A stretch of 46,483 nucleotides of DNA from Pseudomonas entomophila (GTDB lineage: Bacteria; Pseudomonadota; Gammaproteobacteria; Pseudomonadales; Pseudomonadaceae): contig NZ_JARPQB010000043.1 in assembly GCF_029478665.1 (NCBI RefSeq), positions 1 to 46,483 on the forward strand, written 5' to 3'. A program made the position numbers and the translations under genes. A model generated the notes under the pieces. The model was not told the DNA's origin. It worked only from the letters and a program-made list of their open reading frames with translations, and made no database searches. The stretch's first letter is position 1. Each line of letters opens with the position of its first letter. Below are positions 7,504-16,646 of this stretch, one piece after another.

Positions 7504-9094
7504 TTTCTGAGCTGCCTATGCGGCAGTGAACAACGTGACCGGCATCTGCGCGGATGTGTTCTGTTTCCGAGCTGCCTACACGGCAGTGAACATCATGGCC
7601 ATGTTGGTGCTGGTGCTGGTGGTTTTCTGAGCTGCCTACACGGCAGTGAACTCGCGCAGCTTTGCCCGGCAGGTACTGACGCTTTTCTGAGCTGCCTACA
7701 CGGCAGTGAACCCATTTATGAGATGCCTTCGCGACATCATGAATTTCTGAGCTGCCTACACGGCAGTGAACGGCGTAGTAGCTGATCCCGTAGCGGTTGA
7801 GCATTTCTGAGCTGCCTACACGGCAGTGAACCCCGAGTCTAGGCGGAAGCCTGTCAGCGCGATTTTCTGAGCTGCCTACACGGCAGTGAACGGTCCAATC
7901 AAACAGCGTCTTGAGGAAGTCGATTTCTGAGCTGCCTACACGGCAGTGAACCAGTGATCGTCAGGGCCGCCGAAGCGCTTGTCTTTCTGAGCTGCCTACA
8001 CGGCAGTGAACATATGCAATAGCGTTTAGCGTACCCACCCAATTTTCTGAGCTGCCTACACGGCAGTGAACGGCGACCAGGCGCGTCATCAGCGGTTGCA
8101 GCATTTCTGAGCTGCCTACACGGCAGTGAACCATACGTGAAACTCGGCATCTCAATACCTCCATTTCTGAGCTGCCTACACGGCAGTGAACATCGAGCAG
8201 AAGACCGAGGAAGACCGCGAGCATTTCTGAGCTGCCTACACGGCAGTGAACACCGAATCAGCAGGCGCCAGGCCACCTTTCACTTTCTGAGCTGCCTACA
8301 CGGCAGTGAACCGAATGCCGTACTCGATATTGCCCCAGCACCTTTTCTGAGCTGCCTACACGGCAGTGAACATCGGGCAGGCTGCCGGCGAGATCGAGGT
8401 CGCTTTCTGAGCTGCCTACACGGCAGTGAACTGACTGAAGCAGAAGCCTTTGGTCTTGCCGGTTTTCTGAGCTGCCTACACGGCAGTGAACAATCCTCAA
8501 GGACTGGCCCCTGAGGCTTCATGCTTTCTGAGCTGCCTACACGGCAGTGAACTGAACCGTGGCGCGGCGGATGCACCCATGATTTTTCTGAGCTGCCTAC
8601 ACGGCAGTGAACATGAGTGCCAGCCCAACCTCGATCAAGGCGGATTTTCTGAGCTGCCTACACGGCAGTGAACCAGCTCAAGGTCGAGAACGAGGCCTTG
8701 CGCAATTTCTGAGCTGCCTACACGGCAGTGAACCCGATGGCGGCATCGTCCTCGGCGGCGCTGCATTTCTGAGCTGCCTACACGGCAGTGAACTCGACGA
8801 TATGTGCGCCCTGTTTATGAGCATATTTCTGAGCTGCCTACACGGCAGTGAACCCGCTCTCACGCACGAACTCGATAGAGTTGGATTTCTGAGCTGCCTA
8901 CACGGCAGTGAACGTCAGCCCATGGAGCTAGTCGGAAGGTGGTGTTTTTCTGAGCTGCCTACACGGCAGTGAACGCGCGTTGGCGTAAGGCTCGCTTGAT
9001 CTTCCTTTTCTGAGCTGCCTACACGGCAGTGAACTCTTCTGGGCGCCCGTAGTTGAAGTTGCCGATTTTCTGAGCTGCCTACACGGCAGTGAAC
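7504..9094 (-). CRISPR. CRISPR array 1, type I-F, 27 repeats and 26 spacers, transcribed leftward
   Basis: 28-base repeats begin every 60 or 61 bases from 7504 to 9067. Read on the minus strand they start GTTCA, contain the stem CTGCC-GTGTA-GGCAG and end CAGAAA, the type I-F (Csy) repeat. Spacers are 32 nt, except 33 nt at 8492-8524, 8613-8645 and 8914-8946. The leader is on the right (9095-9227), so the newest spacer is 9035-9066. The two outermost repeats (7504-7531 and 7564-7591) are degenerate, marking the old end. All other repeats look identical. Spacer sources cannot be determined without a search. Confidence 0.98.
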
Positions 9095-9227
9095 TAGAGC
9101 CCAAACAACCTAACTGACTGAATGGATTAAGGAATAACTCAGTTCATGTCCTAATACCCTTTTCGCGACCACCCCTGTAAGTAATTGATTTTACGTGGGT
9201 GACCACCTACTCAAGAAAAAAGGGTCA
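9095..9227 (-). promoter_or_regulatory. Leader of CRISPR array 1
   Basis: 133 nt between the cas6f stop codon and the first repeat, read on the minus strand. It begins TGACCCTTTTTT, where TGA is the cas6f stop, and ends TTTGGGCTCTA against the repeat. A perfect IHF consensus (AATCAATTACTTA, pattern WATCAANNNNTTR) lies at 9178-9190. A GAAAAGGGT block follows about 14 bases later. It aligns without gaps to the leader of array 2. In type I-F systems IHF bends the leader for Cas1-Cas2/3 integration, so this is the acquisition site and probably holds the array promoter. Confidence 0.88.
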
Positions 9228-9788
9228 GAACCATGGCACGGTCGCGTTGCTACTCAGGCCATAACTCCCAAAGCTCCCTCTCTGTGGTTCATCGACAATT
9301 GGGCCGTGGCGCACAAACAGCTTGAACAGTTGCCCAGTTGTGTGACTGCGCAATTGTGCAAATGGGAGGTCACTCAGCTTGCGCTTGCTGTCCGGTATAC
9401 GCTGCAAGGCCTCTTCTTCACTGATGCCGTGCCGCTTGACCAGCCGCCGACGCAGGCGCTCCGGGTTACTGTCGACCTGCGCGCGCGCGACGCAGCGATG
9501 CCGAGCGTCAGCTGGCACCGGTTCAGGGCCTGAGGCCTGAGTATGGTCGCGCATACCGGTGAGCCAGTTAAGCGCTTGCAGTTGTTCCAGCGCAGCATTG
9601 CATCCATGTACGCGCAAGCGCGTGCCAAGGGTTTGCGGTTTTGAGCGATGCTCCGGAAAGCTGATGCCGATATCGCTCCTCTGCAGTTGGTGCAGCGCTC
9701 GATGGAGCTTCGCCAGTAGTGCGCTCATCAGCATCGCCTGGGGGAAGTCAGGGTCTGGCAGTAGCGTCAGTTCGAGGTACTGATCCAT
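9225..9788 (-). CDS. cas6f: Cas6f (Csy4), type I-F crRNA endonuclease
   Basis: 187 residues, the same length as the P. aeruginosa protein. It cuts pre-crRNA at the base of the repeat hairpin and stays bound to the 3' stem-loop in the Csy surveillance complex. The catalytic pair H29 (KLHRAL) and S148 (LRSHTTGQ) is present, as are F155 and the arginine-rich helix that grips the RNA (RLRRRLVKRH, 111-120). The C-terminus VPWF is conserved. The start is three bases after the csy3 stop. Its stop codon is also the first codon-sized block of the array 1 leader. Confidence 0.97.
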   Translation of the reverse strand: MDQYLELTLLPDPDFPQAMLMSALLAKLHRALHQLQRSDIGISFPEHRSKPQTLGTRLRVHGCNAALEQLQALNWLTGMRDHTQASGPEPVPADARHRCVARAQVDSNPERLRRRLVKRHGISEEEALQRIPDSKRKLSDLPFAQLRSHTTGQLFKLFVRHGPIVDEPQRGSFGSYGLSSNATVPWF

Positions 9789-9791
9789 GGT

Positions 9792-10817
9792 TCAGCCCGC
9801 CTCGCCAAACACACCGCCACGGATCAGGGTGGCAATGACAAAGTGCTGTTGCTCCAGGGCTGGCACCTTGTCCTTGAGTACCCAGGCGTCCAGTAGGGAG
9901 TAGAAGTCGTCCTTGCTCTTGTTGCGCGGCTGACGATAGGCCTTGCCCTGGGTAGTGACCGACCCATAGGGTTCGACGGCGATCGGACCGTTGCTGTCGG
10001 CCTCTTCATACCAGGTGTCGATGCTGCGCACGGCGTTGCCGACCTTCTGCGAGTGAAGCCCGGCAATGCCGCTCACGGTGTACAGGGTCTTGCTCTTGTC
10101 GCCACGGCCGCGGTCCATGATCAGTTCCTGGGATGGGAACACTTCCTGGCCGGCACCCAGGCGGGCGAGTGCGGTAATGCGCAGCAGCACATGCTGCTCA
10201 CCGAGCAGACCGTTGCTGATGATCTGGGCCAGCGCCCTCAACGCCGTGGCATTGTTGCCATGGCTGTCGAAATGGCGCAGGGACAGGCTGAGGGCGTCGA
10301 AGGTCCAGGTTTCCCTGGCTTGGCCGTCCACCAGTTGTTCCACCTTGACTTCGACCTGCTCGGCACCAATACGGTTGCGCCAGAGGAAGCGGGCGTTGGC
10401 CAGGTTGCAGGCGTAGCGATAGGCCAGCTCGTTGAAGCCGTTCTGTTCGGCATAACCTTTCACGGTTGCTTGAAGTTTGTGCCGGTAAGCCGCGTCGTTA
10501 CAGGCTGACGGTTGGTCGATACTGCCCAGTACCCGCAGGGTGAACGAAACCTGAAGGGTATCGGCGTCATGGGGCAGGGTGGCGACATCAATAGTTTGCA
10601 GGTTTGGTTTCTGTACTTCGGCATCCAGCTTGGCGGGGTCCAGGTCCTTGGTCTTCATGCGGTTGGAAATGGTGCCGCGCACGGACTTTTCACGTACCGC
10701 AATCGGCACCCAAGTGTCACGTTTCTCCCAACTGCCGGCATGGAACAGCGCGTCGGACGGGTCGAGCTTGCGCTCGAAAGCCAGAACGGAGGCGGTCTTG
10801 AGGGTGTCAGTGGTCAT
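9792..10817 (-). CDS. csy3: Cas7f (Csy3), backbone subunit of the type I-F surveillance complex
   Basis: 341 residues. Six copies normally line the crRNA spacer in the Csy complex. The N-terminus runs KTASVLAFERKLDPSDALF, followed by SWEKRDTWVPIAVREKSVRGTISNR, and a C-terminal half with FPSQELIMDRG and SLLDAWVLKD, all as in known Csy3 proteins. The ATG at 10817 has an AGAAGGA ribosome binding site; the longer frame from 10916 would overlap csy2 and is rejected. It lies 31 bases after csy2 and three bases before cas6f, in one cotranscribed block. The strong ribosome binding site fits the need for several copies per complex. Confidence 0.96.
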   Translation of the reverse strand: MTTDTLKTASVLAFERKLDPSDALFHAGSWEKRDTWVPIAVREKSVRGTISNRMKTKDLDPAKLDAEVQKPNLQTIDVATLPHDADTLQVSFTLRVLGSIDQPSACNDAAYRHKLQATVKGYAEQNGFNELAYRYACNLANARFLWRNRIGAEQVEVKVEQLVDGQARETWTFDALSLSLRHFDSHGNNATALRALAQIISNGLLGEQHVLLRITALARLGAGQEVFPSQELIMDRGRGDKSKTLYTVSGIAGLHSQKVGNAVRSIDTWYEEADSNGPIAVEPYGSVTTQGKAYRQPRNKSKDDFYSLLDAWVLKDKVPALEQQHFVIATLIRGGVFGEAG

Positions 10818-10848
10818 TGGCAAATCCTTCTGTAATGAGATGACGGCT

Positions 10849-11826
10849 TCAGTCGAAGTTGTATTCGATGTCGGGTTGGTAGTCGTTTCGGCAGCGATAG
10901 AGACCGCTTTCCACACAGGCAGTCGGGTACCAGAGCAGTTGCTCTACCGACTCCAGGCGGTGAGGGCTCAGCCATTCACCGATGCTGTAGAGGCTCTCCA
11001 CCATTCGCATCGGTGTATCGCTGTCACGTGCATTGAGTACCGAACCTGCAGGTAGCAAAGGCGTCAGCGCGCCAAATCCAACCGGGATGGGTACGATCCA
11101 GCCGAGACCCTGGCGGTCATTACTCCAGGCTGTCTTGCCGCTTGCATCGGGTTCGCCGGCTCGCCAATTGATTCGTGCCAGTGACAGAAGTGCATCCAAG
11201 GCAGTGGAGCCCTGCTGTGAGTTTTGCAGTTCGTCTTGCCGTTGCCTCAACAGGTCATGGCGTTCGACCAGTGTGAAGCCGGGCAGCCAATTGGGCGCAG
11301 TGCTTGCAAACACTTCCTGGCGGTCGTCTTCACTGCCACTGAGGGGCATGAAGTAAGGTGTCAGATCGTCATCTGGTTGTATTGACGGTACGAAACTGCC
11401 ACCTGCGAGTCGCAGGGAGTGGAGCAGGCCCGAAAGCTTTCGGGCGAGTGTATTAGCTTGGGCAGGATCATCCAGCGCAGCCCCCTTCACGCCCAGCAAC
11501 AGCGTGAGTTCCAAATGAATCCGACCTTCTTCGATGATTGGAGAGGGGGTGCCGTTGCGGTCATTCGGGTTGCGTGTGAGGTGCAGGGCTTTTACATAGC
11601 GGTCCGAGCTGGCCTGCTCTTCGTGTTGGTGGACGACGACGCCAACTGCCGGGAACCTCAAGTCGATGCCTGCCGCACGTGCCTTGCGCTCCAGCGCGCA
11701 CATCAGCCCAGTAAATGCCGTTATGGACGGGAAGCCGTGAGTCAGTGGGCTGGAGAGGGCATTAGCGTTTTGGATGCGCAAGTGAGGCAGAACCAGAAGT
11801 GCCTCCAGTTTTGCAAGTTCAGACAC
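10849..11826 (-). CDS. csy2: Cas5f (Csy2), type I-F surveillance complex subunit
   Basis: 325 residues. Csy2 pairs with Csy1 at the 5' handle end of the crRNA and helps recognise the protospacer-adjacent motif. The N-terminal LEALLVLPHLRIQNANALSS, then LTHGFPSITAFTGLMCALERK, and the late WLSPHRLESVEQLLWYP are typical of the family. The start is GTG at 11826, with an eight-base overlap with the csy1 end, consistent with translational coupling and a 1:1 complex with Csy1. The C-terminus is complete. Confidence 0.95.
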   Translation of the reverse strand: MSELAKLEALLVLPHLRIQNANALSSPLTHGFPSITAFTGLMCALERKARAAGIDLRFPAVGVVVHQHEEQASSDRYVKALHLTRNPNDRNGTPSPIIEEGRIHLELTLLLGVKGAALDDPAQANTLARKLSGLLHSLRLAGGSFVPSIQPDDDLTPYFMPLSGSEDDRQEVFASTAPNWLPGFTLVERHDLLRQRQDELQNSQQGSTALDALLSLARINWRAGEPDASGKTAWSNDRQGLGWIVPIPVGFGALTPLLPAGSVLNARDSDTPMRMVESLYSIGEWLSPHRLESVEQLLWYPTACVESGLYRCRNDYQPDIEYNFD

Positions 11827-13144
11827 GGCTGGCCTCCTTCTGACGGGCTGTGAAGCCTAGGGTGTGCTCGAGCGCTTTACGGGCCCAATGGAAGTGCTCC
11901 GTATCGCTGACCGGGAAGCCTTTATGCCGGAGTAAATTGTTGAGCCAGAGCGCAAAGTGTTTTGCAACCTCATCTGGCCAGGTTTGCTGCTCGACCATTC
12001 GTTGAAACGCCAGATCCTCCTCCGTGAAGTTTGCGCGAATTTCCAGGCTCGCACGGCCGGGATCCAGCCAAACTTGTTCACACAGGGGGAGGTGGCATTC
12101 CGGGGTGCGGGTCCAGCCGGCAGGGAGTTGGGTGCGGATGTTCAACCCGAACGCATTCAGGGCAAGGCCGAGTGCTCGCTGAATACGGTCGAGGCGTTTG
12201 CGAGTGGCGAAGTCTGCGGCGGGTTCTTCCTTAAAATAGCCATACAGAGCATTCAGCTGGCGCTGTACGCCGTCGAAGCGATGGAAGCGTGAAAATGCGC
12301 AGTCGACCGACAGCAACGGCTTGAGTGCCAGGGATTTCCAGGTGGGGGGAAGGGAGGCAAGCAGGTAGTTCACTCCGCCTCGTTCGCTATTGAGCTGGCT
12401 GATGTTCTGCGGTTTGGTGCCACCCAGCTTGCGTGCGACGAGTTCACGGTACTCGCGGTAAGTGTCGCCGTGTTCTTCGTTGTTGCGTCGCGCTTGCCGG
12501 GCGAGCTTGTTGGCTTCACCAAAGCGCGCATCGTTGATCTCTGCGTGCACGGCATGCACCAGGCTGCTGGGAAACAGTGGTTGCAGCAAATGGAATGAGG
12601 CTGCCTGTGTTGGGTCGTCGCCTACACACCAGTACAGCTGCTTGGCTTTTTCATGGGAAACCACCGACTCACCTTGGCGTACCAGGCCCTTGAAGGCTGC
12701 AGCCCATGCCGTCGCCTGTTCGACATCGGGCGTTAGTGCACTCAGCAGATCGGGATCGTCGTGCTGCAGCCAGTCGAGTAGCGTACGATCCTCGACCTGC
12801 AGTTTGAGAAATTTGTAGACGTCCAGTGCGGCAGCGTTGCCGACAATGTCCGTGGCGTATTGATTGCCCAATGAGTGGCTACCGACTTCCTCATGGGAGG
12901 GGAGTGATTTCGGATCGACGAACAGGCTGCTGCCACGGGCGTCTGGGTGGGTTGCCTTGAGTACATGAGTCACGGCCTGGATCTGTGTCACGCGCCGGGC
13001 GGCGTCGGCGAGCCAGGTCGAGTACTCGTACTTGGCAGCGGTGACCGGGTCGTCCTTGCCGTTGAGCTTGGTGTCGCGGCGGTCGGTGATGAACCGGGTG
13101 ATGGTGCTGCGGAATAAGCTTGATCGTGTGAGTTTTTCTTCCAT
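11819..13144 (-). CDS. csy1: Cas8f (Csy1), large subunit of the type I-F surveillance complex
   Basis: 441 residues, close to the roughly 434 of the P. aeruginosa protein. Cas8f recognises the GG/CC PAM and contacts the 5' end of the crRNA together with Csy2. Recognisable segments include ATHPDARGSSL near residue 65, HSLGNQYATDIVGNAAALDVYKFL, and QPLFPSSLVHAV. The ATG at 13144 follows a 112-base gap after cas3, the only real gap within the cas genes. The gap contains two hairpins, one resembling a CRISPR repeat, described separately. The ribosome binding site is weak. Confidence 0.95.
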   Translation of the reverse strand: MEEKLTRSSLFRSTITRFITDRRDTKLNGKDDPVTAAKYEYSTWLADAARRVTQIQAVTHVLKATHPDARGSSLFVDPKSLPSHEEVGSHSLGNQYATDIVGNAAALDVYKFLKLQVEDRTLLDWLQHDDPDLLSALTPDVEQATAWAAAFKGLVRQGESVVSHEKAKQLYWCVGDDPTQAASFHLLQPLFPSSLVHAVHAEINDARFGEANKLARQARRNNEEHGDTYREYRELVARKLGGTKPQNISQLNSERGGVNYLLASLPPTWKSLALKPLLSVDCAFSRFHRFDGVQRQLNALYGYFKEEPAADFATRKRLDRIQRALGLALNAFGLNIRTQLPAGWTRTPECHLPLCEQVWLDPGRASLEIRANFTEEDLAFQRMVEQQTWPDEVAKHFALWLNNLLRHKGFPVSDTEHFHWARKALEHTLGFTARQKEASRV

Positions 13145-13256
13145 AAGAAACTCTGACTCATTGCCAGCTTGGCAGTTTGTTGTGAACCAGCCTGGGTAAG
13201 GCTGGAATGTTTTTGAGCAGTCTTACCTGCTATTCACGAGTAGTGCCATTTAGCCA
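13145..13256 (-). promoter_or_regulatory. cas3-csy1 intergenic region with two hairpins
   Basis: Read on the minus strand, the first hairpin is CCAGCC-N7-GGCTGG (plus coordinates 13187-13205). It is followed immediately by GTTCAC, six bases, then a second hairpin with TGCC-N5-GGCA core (13162-13174) and a GTCAGAG tail (13150s). The second element shares the order GTTCAC, stem-loop, CAG-A tail with the CRISPR repeat. Neither hairpin has a following T-run, so they are not classical terminators. The region may separate csy expression from cas1-cas3 expression. Confidence 0.4.
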
Positions 13257-16200
13257 TTAGTAACGGTTCGTGCTCTTCTTGGCAAACCCCAAGACCGGGT
13301 GATACCGCCATCCTGTCTTGCTGGAAGGAACGCTCACCGGGGTGAATCGCCTGGCACACTCCTCCAGTGAAATGTCCTGTGCCAATGCCATCTCTTCCAA
13401 TTGAGCCATCAGGTCGACCTCGCCCCAAGGGCATATACCGCGTCCCAACCGTGCTTGCAGGTTCACCTTCTCCAGCATGCTTTCGCAGGCCAGGTAGTCC
13501 GGTGGTTTCCGATTATCGGATTGATGCAGGCTATGCAGGCAAAGTCGTTCCTCATCGTCATCGAGCTTGAACACCAGATCGACCATTGGCTGTGTCTGCT
13601 TGCGAAACGGTTGGTGCTGGGGCAGTGCCCAGGTCAGCGCTGCGTTGGGGTATTGCCAGGCGCAGGTGGCGTCCAGGTCGGGTTTGCCAACGCTAGGCAG
13701 CATCAGCTCCGTGAGGCGTCGATGCTCGAGGTCCACAAGGTTGTCCTTGGGTTTCAAGGCCGCGTCGGGGCGAGGCTGAATACGCGGGCGAGCGTTGAAG
13801 GGAACAAGGTCTTCCTGCGACAGCAGATGCTCAAGGCTGTGCTTGTTCAGGCGGAAGGCATGCCTGGGGTCCTTTGTGTCCTGTTCGAAGCCCGGATAGA
13901 TGAAGGCGGCGCAGCTTGCCTTGTCCGGGGCCGATTTGTTCTCGAAGTGTTTCAGATTGAATTCGAACACCAGCAGATTCGGCGACGTGCAAGGCGTTCG
14001 TCGGTGCCGTTGCACGCGCCCTGCCAGCTGAACCAACGACCGAACGGAAGAAGGCTCGACGATTGCCCAGTCGTAGTCATGATCTCGGCCAACCTCCGTG
14101 ACGGGCGAGCCAAGCACCACGAAAAGGTGGTCTTGTTCGGGGTGGGCATCCAGTGCCTGGCGGACCTCTGGCAGGTCGTACACGGCGTCCCGCTGCTTGC
14201 GATTGAGGCATCGATCCAGGCGCGTCTCGATGGCCGAGCGCAGGATCATGGGGAATCGTGAGTGATAGACGCACAGGTGAACACGCTGTCCCGGCGCAGC
14301 GCCTTGCGTGAACAACGCCAGGGCGACATCGAACAGCGGTTCGATATTGGCCATGCGTATCAGGCCAAAGCTCACACGCTTGGCGCTATGAGGGCAGACT
14401 TGCGCGTGGCGACCATGGGCCTGCTGCATCGCCTGAAACAACTGATCGGCGAAGTGTTCGCGAACGCGGGCTTCAGTGTAGGAGCCGTCCATTTTCCAGC
14501 GCAGTATCTCGACACTCCGTACGGGCTTTTCACTTTCGCTGTCCAATGCGCAAACGCGTCGAGACACGAAAAGTGCATGCTGTTCGGCGAGCGTGTCAGC
14601 ACTGCCACAGTCGAAGTCCAGGGTTGAAAACTCGTCGACCCAAAGGCAGGGGATATCAATCTGCGGCTGCAATGCATGCAGAGGTTCGCCGCGATTGCGT
14701 CGATATTGCTGTCTGCCTGCCCGGTAAGCGTGGAACATGCCAGTCACCAGCGCTGGTGGCAGGGTCGCGGAGGAGAGCAGCACCCGCGATCCAAGCATGC
14801 CGGCCCAATGCATCAGGCGGGTGAGTGCCGGCAGGTCGTTGAGATCGAAGTCATCGAGTTCGTCCAGTACCAGGTCACCACTCATCAGCCTCAGCATCGG
14901 CGCGATCTGCCTCCCGGCACGTTGCGCTTCGGTCGCCGGCATCAGGTGGTCGATGGTGCAGACCAGCAGCGGTGCCGCGAGCATGGCGCGGATATGCGGG
15001 TCCCCCATGGCTTTGCCCAGAAGCCCATGGCCATCGGTGTTGCCTTCGTAGAACACATGGCTGTCTTCGTCGATCAGGTTCTGGATCGAGGCCGAACCAT
15101 GGCGTTCATGCTGGGCTTCGAAATAGGCCTGCAGCAGCCCTGAGTCCGAGCCGCCCACACGAATGGCCAGTTCGTCATTACCCAGGTGCAGGTCATGGCG
15201 ATAGCTTTCGCCTGTTTGCCGGGTGAGTGTCCGCAAGCCCAGGGCGAAGGCACAGCGCATGCCCAATTGCGGGTTGGCGAGGGCATTCATGATGCGCGCA
15301 TTGGCCAAGGTCTTGCCGCAGCCGGTGGAGGCCATGTTGATGATGAAGGCACCGCGCTCGGCGCTGGCATCGCGCAGGCTGCTGGCCTTGTCGGCGGCTT
15401 TGTCTTGCCAGCGGAAGCGCTCTTCACTGCTGCGTTTGCGCAAGCCTTTGTGCTGGACCAGGCGTGGCAGATGGCGTTCGAAACGAGGCAGGCCGTGGAC
15501 GATGCTGGCGCACATCCGGTCCACCCCCAGCAGGTGTTCATCGAGAGGTTGCTTGGGGCTACCGTCGCTGTTGGTGTTGGCATGCAGTGGTGTCGCACCG
15601 TCCCCCTTTACCCGCCGGCTATCGCCTGGACCGAGGCTGGAATAGTGGTGGTCTCCAAGCATCAGGCTCAAGCGTGCCAGGTGCATTACATAGGGGTTGT
15701 TCAGCCAGTCGCCTTTGCCGGGTTTGTTGCGCAGTGCCAGCAACTGGTTGGCCAGCCTGGCGGCTTTGGCTCGCCACTTCGGTTCGGTCACCGGGAGGCC
15801 ATGGTCGAACTGCCAATAGCTGTCTGGTGATTCCGCGCTGTTCGGGTCTGGAATTTCGTTCCAGTGAGCGCTGATATTCTCCAGCAAGCGCTCCAACTGG
15901 CGGCGGTTCATGCCGAGGGTACGGCTACCGAGACGCGTGTCGGCACCTGTGCGCTCGTCTTCGAGGTTGGGCACCACGGGCAAACGGTGGTGGCTGACCA
16001 CCAGCCAGCCAATGGCGGCTGCCAGGGGCGGAAGCAGGCGAAATGGTGGCGTGGTCTGCGCATCCAGGCCATCACGCATCAGCCTCCCTGGGGCAAGCCA
16101 ACTGGCGTCGTCTTCCAAGGTCGGGGCCGCCAGGCGTTGCAGCCAGGCTTCATCGTCATCGTCCCCCACGAATGCCTGGAGCAAGCGAAGCGATATCCAT

Positions 16201-16646
16201 TCGTGGCGATACAGGTTCCTGGTTTTGGGCGGGGTGCGCAGGCGTTTCTGGAACGAGGCACAGGATTTGCCGAGGTCATGCAGCAGCGCCGCCATGCGGG
16301 CAAGCAGTTGGATGTCTTCTGCCGTGTGCCAGTCGTTTTCGTCCTCCTGGCGCAGCACATCGCGTCGTGTGCTGTGGGTGGGGACCGTGCCCTGTGCATT
16401 GAAGCGGCTGGCATCGCCGACGATCCACAGCAATTCACTGTGGTCCAGGCCGCGAATCCAGTGGCAGGCGACAGAGGTGTTGCGCCTGGCGGTTTTCCTC
16501 AACAGGCGACGCAAGGTATCGAGGCCGGCCTTGGTGATTGGCGTTTGCCAGGTACGGTCACCGCGACGCTCGGCGTATTGATCGAGAATCCGGCGGGTTT
16601 CGGTGAGCGCGCGTTTGTCGCATTGGGAGATCAGCAGAATGTTCAC
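13257..16646 (-). CDS. cas3: Cas2-Cas3 fusion (type I-F Cas3 helicase-nuclease)
   Basis: 1129 residues. Type I-F fuses the Cas2 adaptation subunit to the Cas3 effector. The Cas2 domain is roughly residues 1-95 (MNILLISQCDKRAL start). The HD nuclease follows with LLHDLGK (H123-D124), H148 and SHHR at 218-221. The SF2 helicase has Walker A NMASTGCGKT (437-446), Walker B LDELDD with D595-E596, and motif III SSAT (625-628). The start is GTG, overlapping the cas1 stop as GTGA. It degrades targets marked by the Csy complex and joins Cas1 in spacer acquisition. No frameshift is seen. Confidence 0.97.
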   Translation of the reverse strand: MNILLISQCDKRALTETRRILDQYAERRGDRTWQTPITKAGLDTLRRLLRKTARRNTSVACHWIRGLDHSELLWIVGDASRFNAQGTVPTHSTRRDVLRQEDENDWHTAEDIQLLARMAALLHDLGKSCASFQKRLRTPPKTRNLYRHEWISLRLLQAFVGDDDDEAWLQRLAAPTLEDDASWLAPGRLMRDGLDAQTTPPFRLLPPLAAAIGWLVVSHHRLPVVPNLEDERTGADTRLGSRTLGMNRRQLERLLENISAHWNEIPDPNSAESPDSYWQFDHGLPVTEPKWRAKAARLANQLLALRNKPGKGDWLNNPYVMHLARLSLMLGDHHYSSLGPGDSRRVKGDGATPLHANTNSDGSPKQPLDEHLLGVDRMCASIVHGLPRFERHLPRLVQHKGLRKRSSEERFRWQDKAADKASSLRDASAERGAFIINMASTGCGKTLANARIMNALANPQLGMRCAFALGLRTLTRQTGESYRHDLHLGNDELAIRVGGSDSGLLQAYFEAQHERHGSASIQNLIDEDSHVFYEGNTDGHGLLGKAMGDPHIRAMLAAPLLVCTIDHLMPATEAQRAGRQIAPMLRLMSGDLVLDELDDFDLNDLPALTRLMHWAGMLGSRVLLSSATLPPALVTGMFHAYRAGRQQYRRNRGEPLHALQPQIDIPCLWVDEFSTLDFDCGSADTLAEQHALFVSRRVCALDSESEKPVRSVEILRWKMDGSYTEARVREHFADQLFQAMQQAHGRHAQVCPHSAKRVSFGLIRMANIEPLFDVALALFTQGAAPGQRVHLCVYHSRFPMILRSAIETRLDRCLNRKQRDAVYDLPEVRQALDAHPEQDHLFVVLGSPVTEVGRDHDYDWAIVEPSSVRSLVQLAGRVQRHRRTPCTSPNLLVFEFNLKHFENKSAPDKASCAAFIYPGFEQDTKDPRHAFRLNKHSLEHLLSQEDLVPFNARPRIQPRPDAALKPKDNLVDLEHRRLTELMLPSVGKPDLDATCAWQYPNAALTWALPQHQPFRKQTQPMVDLVFKLDDDEERLCLHSLHQSDNRKPPDYLACESMLEKVNLQARLGRGICPWGEVDLMAQLEEMALAQDISLEECARRFTPVSVPSSKTGWRYHPVLGFAKKSTNRY

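Noticed and set aside
7276..8972. Long open frames on both strands through array 1, and similar ones in array 2 (18185-19927), encoding repeated SLPCRQLR, VHCRVGSSE or FLSCLHGSE units.
   Set aside because: They arise because repeat plus spacer is 60 bases, a multiple of three, so the repeat translates the same way each time. They are CRISPR arrays, not repeat proteins.
9095..9224. A search for anti-CRISPR or aca genes near the array 1 leader.
   Set aside because: There is no open frame with a helix-turn-helix in the gap; the sequence is explained by the leader.
13234..13434. A small minus-strand frame spanning the cas3 end and the csy1 gap, considered as a toxin-like gene.
   Set aside because: It lies mostly inside cas3 in another frame, has no ribosome binding site and no membrane or toxin-like character.
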